Shown here: positions 18,412-22,509 of the stretch, in pieces
Numbering within the stretch: position 1 is the stretch's first letter
How the letters are laid out: every line of letters begins with the position of its first letter
Assembly: GCA_022695795.1 (NCBI GenBank)
Contig: MU404261.1
Span: 1 to 22,509 of the forward strand
Direction: 5' to 3'
DNA: 22,509 bases
Source: Biscogniauxia marginata
Taxonomy: Eukaryota > Ascomycota > Sordariomycetes > Xylariales > Xylariaceae
The notes under the pieces: generated by a model
The model's database searches: none
What the model was told of the DNA's origin: nothing
The model's input: only the letters and a program-made list of their open reading frames with translations
Position numbers and translations under genes: made by a program

Positions 18412-19660
18412 CTAATAAATAGAAGTAAATAAATCCCGAACTTTTAAAGCGAAAAAAGCAACACTAGGATTATTACTAATTAAACCACTAGCAATCTCCG
18501 AAATCCTAAATAAAAACCGCATTTTAGACTAAAAGATGAAAGTAGTCGTGCGTTTACGCTTAGGCTTTTTATCCTTATTATCCGAAATCTCCTTATCCGC
18601 CTTCCGTTTTAAGGGTCCAGGCTTTTTATCTATATCCATCCTCTCTATTTTAACCACAACACTATTCACCCCTTTATAAATAAACTTCTTAGCAATAAAA
18701 AAAAGTACGTGAATTAACATTATAATATAAAGATTATACTTTATAATACTCTCCTTTTTAATCCGATAAAACTTATCCGCTTTATTATTATAAGCCTTTA
18801 TAACCCGATTAATAAATAACTAAAAAAAAATTATAACTAAAACTTAACGTGAAAATAATAATATTAATTTAAAATAATATTAAGCCGCTACTTTTTATCT
18901 ATAAAACGAAAATAAAAAAACTAGGTATTATCTTCCAAAAAAGGAAAAAACCCCGCCGTAACCGTAAACGAATTAATCCTAAACGACGTATTCCCGACCC
19001 GACTAAAACCCCGCACTTAAAAACCTAGTATTAACTACCTTTATAATACATCGATTATTAACCTTAAACACGTTAAAAACAAAATAAATTCGCGGCGCAA
19101 TGCTTTATTAAGCCAAAACACATATATTATAAAACCTCGACATATAAAGTTTTATCGAAATATTTAAACCTCGAAAAAAAACCTTGTTATTACTACGATA
19201 AACATTTATAAAAAATTTGATTTTAAATAATAAAAATTTTATATTATTATTTTTAACATATATATTATAATTAATAAAAACACCGTTAATATCTTTAATT
19301 ATTTTTACTTTGTTATTTTTTCGACGCCGAGTTAATAATTATATATATTAAATAAAGTTTCGTTTAGCGTTATTAAATCGGAAATAACGCTGTCGGCCTT
19401 AACTAAATTTATAAAGCATTACCGCCTCTAAACCTTAACCGCGTTAATAATAATAAAAATAGTTAAAAATTGAGGTACGAAACGAGAACGCCTTAACCTA
19501 GCAAAGCGAGCCAAGGTTACTAATTATAATAACAAACAAATACAACGCTACTAAGAAAAATAATAACGGCGTATTTAAGTAAATTACCGAGAATATAAAC
19601 TCTTTATTAAAAAATTAATAAATCCTAGAAAGTTACTACTTAAAAACCGCAAATTAAAAT
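18412..19660 (-). pseudogene. long broken ORF of the Rep element, copy R, unknown function
   Basis: Homologue of 3600-4854. The terminal stop is TAG (18412-18414) where copy L has TAA. The NLS-like part reads MDIDKKPGPLKRKADKEISD, then K-rich K-P-K-R-K-R (18560-18640). Upstream it matches copy L peptides such as VKAFSF, AMLYKF or VMLYKF, and RRRKNNK. One extra T in a T run near 19005 shifts the frame relative to copy L. It converges on rep. The family is not recognised. Confidence 0.55.
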
Positions 19661-20009
19661 CGATATTAACTTAACTCACGTTAATAAAATAATACGAATA
19701 ATTTCTTAAAAGGGTAATTAAAAGGTAATTCTAATATAACACGTTATTTTTACCCTTAATAAAACGCGTAATTAATAAGCTTAAAAATTAATAATATCTA
19801 AAAATATAATAAATATTAATACGAAAACGATTAATTATTAATTATATATAAAAAGGCCGGATATACGGAACTAAATAAATAGCAAGAGTTTATATAAACC
19901 TACCGTATAAATAATATATATAAAGGATAATTAATAAATAAATAAGGCCGAACGAAAAGAATAAAAATAATTTATATAAAGAAAATATAACGTATCGCTA
20001 TAAAACTAA

Positions 20010-20243
20010 ATAGCCTTAATAAAATACGAATAAAACATAAACCGCGTAAACAACGTCCGTGCCGTAAATAGGATTATAATCCGTCCTCGCGCAACCAATA
20101 AAAGACAATACCGCATCCGCGCAAGCGGCTCGAAGCGGCCTCAACCGCCACGCACAGACGTGCACTCCAAAATAAGCGGGTCCGCCCCTAGTCCTAAGCG
20201 ATTGATTAGTGAAATCACTTAGATTTTGGTGTAAAGAAGCCAA
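20010..20243 (-). pseudogene. conserved coding-like start region, copy R
   Basis: An open minus-strand stretch without stops, ...YFGVHVCAWRLRPLRAACADAV...IYGTDVVYAVYVL, in the same frame as 2640-2820 of copy L. It runs through the origin half-stem without an obvious ATG, so the true start may lie further in or the reading may come from a spliced exon. Confidence 0.4.
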
Positions 20244-20248
20244 ACACC

Positions 20249-20259
20249 AACACCATGGC
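20249..20259 (+). promoter_or_regulatory. origin half-stem and GGTGT repeats, far side of copy R
   Basis: AACACCATGGC on the plus strand. Just inside it CAAACACCAACACC (about 20241-20254) is the complement of the GGTGT tandem seen at the left end of copy L. Confidence 0.7.
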
Positions 20260-20260
20260 T

Positions 20261-20269
20261 GTAATATTA
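20261..20269 (-). promoter_or_regulatory. TAATATTAC nonanucleotide, far junction of copy R
   Basis: GTAATATTA on the plus strand. Together with 16181-16189 it brackets copy R exactly where similarity to copy L ends. Confidence 0.85.
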
Positions 20270-22412
20270 CTTTATTAAAGCTTATTTAAAATATTAATAT
20301 TAGCGTTTTAAACGTCGGGTATTAATAAATAAAATATATATTTATTATAATTTACGTATTATAAATTATTAACGTTAATTTAGTCTTTTTTCGTAATAAA
20401 AGCTTTATTTTCGATTAAAGTGTTATTTATTAGCTTGATTTTAAAGACGAATAATACGTTATAAGAGTTCTCGAAATTAAAGTTAAACGTAAAATTATTT
20501 ATAACTTTAATTAGTTTTATAATGTTTTTTTTAAAGTTAACTTACGCGAAATGGTAATTATATATAAGGTTATTAAAATCGAGTTTTATATTATTAATAA
20601 CGGGACTTATAAAATAACATATATATAAATTTAAGACGTTTAAATCGCGCGAAAGGTATTATTTTATTATTAATTTTATTATTATACTTTATTTTATTAT
20701 TATATATTTATCTTTATTTAGCTTTAAAATTATAAAAGTAAATATAATTAAAGTGCTTATTATCTTATTATTTTTTTAGTTAAATAAATATTAAATAATA
20801 TTCTTACTTTTATAAATATAATATATTTTTTTTGTAAAACTATATTCATTTTAATATAATAAAGTAATTAACATTAATTAATATTAAATATTAAACGATA
20901 AATAATAAATACATGACTTTTATCGTTCTAAACGAGGGGAAATCGCTATAAAAAATATATATATATTTAGGTTCGGCGAATTACCGCCCCTTTTAACTCA
21001 TAATCGTCGTCGTTTTTAACCTATACTTATTAAAAGTTTATATTATAATTAATACTTAAACGTATTTATTTAGGTGGTCGGCGACATCAATTAAAAAGCA
21101 AATTCTTTATTTAAAAAGCGAAATACCTTTTTTTAACTCTATATTACTTATGATATTTTTCGATATTATTAATACCTTAAGGTTTTAAATATTAATCGCT
21201 TAAATAAAGATATCGCTTTAAATATTAAAAATTCCGTTAATAACACTATAAAATAATACGTGTTATTAAGCGATTTAAATCGTAATTTATTATTTAGCTT
21301 TATTAAAATCCAACTAACGAGTTTAATAATAAAAATATATAATAAATAAACTATACGATCGAAAAACTTGAAAAAGCTTACTCGATAAAACTTATATTTA
21401 GAAAATTAAGATTAAAATGAAACTTAAAATATTACTTTTTTAATATTTTAAATTAATTTTAAAAAATTTCTAAAAATAAGCTTTTTTTAAGAATTTAAAT
21501 AGTCGATTTATAAGTAATACACTTTATTATATAATATTAAAATTATATTAATATAATCCTTAAAATATGAAGCTAAGAAACGATATATCCGCTTTATTAT
21601 AATCAAAAATTATAATTATATTATAAGTAATTAAAAAAATATATTTATAAATAATAATTATATGTTTCGTAACGAGCTTTTTTATATTATTACTCTTTTT
21701 TGCTAACATTTAAACTATTTTAATAATAAGCGTTATTATATCGATAACTAATAAGTGTTAAATTTTTCGATATATATATTATTTTTATCGTTTTAATAAA
21801 TAAATATATTAATTTTAAAAAGAGATATATTGTTATTATTACGATTATATATTAATTTTAATTTTAAGTTATTATTAGCGTTTTAAACTTTAATTAAAAT
21901 ACCATATTATAAGTTAAGATTAATAATATATTAAACTTTTTAAGTGCAAAAAGTATTAAATAATAAATTAATAATAATATTAATAATTAGAAATTTAATT
22001 TAATTTAATTAATATATTAAGTTTTAACTAATCAACCCTTGTTACTTTTAACAAGCGGCTTTTAAGTATTAAAAGGTTTAAATATTACGGGTTAATAGCT
22101 AGATTTCCTTTTTTTTTTTTCACTTTTAGTATTTTCGTCGATAAACCAAGAAATTAAGTATTACTTTATAAACCTCTTATATTAACGTGTTAATTATAAA
22201 ATAGAATTATAAGAGAAATAGTTCGAGTTACTTTGTAAACACTAAGTAATTTTATTATATATATTTAATAAAAAGTAAATAAATTACTTTAATAATAACA
22301 AAATAATAAATACCTTATTTATAATTATATTTAATTATATAAATATTTTAAATTATTATTTTAAATTATTAAAACTATTAAACTTAGTATTATTAAGTCG
22401 TAATAATAATTT
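20270..22412. other. 2.1-kb AT-rich RIP-affected flank, possible gene remnants
   Basis: No intact gene. A plus-strand frame at about 20378-20650 reads ...YVIRVLEIKVKRKIIYNF... with only TAA and TAG stops. Another at about 21000-21410 includes V-V-G-D-I-N (21074-21091) and YVLLSDLNRNLL. Both look like former coding sequence of an unknown repeat, possibly the target that copy R invaded, but I could not place them in a family. The remainder up to the terminal repeat is featureless AT-rich DNA. Confidence 0.4.
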
Positions 22413-22509
22413 ACTTATTTTATTATTTTATTATTTTATTATTTTATTATTTTATTATTTTATTATTTTATTATTTTATTATTTTATTATTTTATTATTT
22501 TATTATTTT
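22413..22509. repeat. (TATTTTAT)n octanucleotide repeat
   Basis: About 12 near-perfect TATTTTAT units run to the last base of the window, so the array is probably truncated and may mark an assembly break. Confidence 0.95.

Larger units (their letters stand above)
16190..20260 (+). mobile_element. Rep-encoding rolling-circle (CRESS-like) element, copy R
   Basis: A 4.07-kb body in inverse orientation to copy L, flanked on both sides by TAATATTAC and carrying half-stems at 16199-16209 and 20249-20259. Gene order is the same: rep on the plus strand here, and the unknown long frame on the minus strand. It lacks about 0.42 kb and 31 bp present in copy L, and its 60-bp GC-rich segment has the opposite relative orientation. 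RIP damage is heavier in the rep half than in copy L, and the two copies differ mainly by C/T and G/A. Its outer flanks differ from those of copy L, so the copies are separate insertions rather than arms of one larger inverted repeat. Confidence 0.75.

Noticed and set aside
2529..20269. The whole 2.5-20.3 kb stretch as one giant terminal inverted repeat transposon or palindrome
   Set aside because: Each arm has its own pair of TAATRTTAC ends and half-stems, one arm is nested within a hAT element that has its own target duplication, and the inner flanks differ. Two separate insertions explain it better.

Overview
The window looks like an accessory, AT-rich compartment of a filamentous ascomycete (Pezizomycotina) genome. 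CpA and TpG are scarce and TpA is abundant almost everywhere. Reading frames are broken almost only by TAA and TAG, and copies of the same element differ mainly by C/T and G/A. That is the footprint of repeat-induced point mutation (RIP). I see no intact gene, tRNA or rRNA. The species cannot be named from the sequence. Both ends of the window are simple repeats, which may be assembly breaks.

Layout. 1-750 holds microsatellites and a degenerate 26-bp minisatellite. From about 755 a RIP-killed hAT transposase gene begins. It is interrupted by a hAT-type non-autonomous element (1896-7458) with an 8-bp target duplication, resumes for about 65 bp, is interrupted by a second such element (7532-8479), and resumes again to about 9060. 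9060-12200 is AT-rich with unidentified remnants. 12202-14282 is a Tc1/mariner-like element with 211-bp inverted ends and TA target sites. 14528-14967 is a 440-bp foldback MITE whose 171-bp arms look identical and which escaped RIP. 20270-22410 is degraded DNA of unknown origin.

The most interesting content is a pair of related elements in opposite orientation: copy L (2538-7146, inside the first hAT element) and copy R (16190-20260). Each encodes a broken Rep-like protein with motifs resembling the HUH endonuclease of geminivirus/genomovirus-type (CRESS-DNA) Reps, followed by a probable helicase region. A second long broken frame of unknown function lies on the opposite strand and converges on it. 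Both ends of both copies carry the nonanucleotide TAATRTTAC, the Rep nicking site of geminivirus-type origins. Just inside the ends sit two 11-bp half-stems (GCCATGGTGTT and its complement). If the ends were joined in a circle, the nonanucleotide would lie in the loop of a hairpin, as in a rolling-circle origin. The element is therefore best read as a large (4.1-4.6 kb) Rep-encoding rolling-circle mobile element or virus relative that integrated at TAATRTTAC targets and was then inactivated by RIP.

Order of events (inference): autonomous hAT, then non-autonomous hAT insertions into it, then the Rep element into one of those, then RIP; the 440-bp MITE came after RIP or was too short for it. 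A 60-bp GC-rich segment inside the Rep element is inverted between the two copies.
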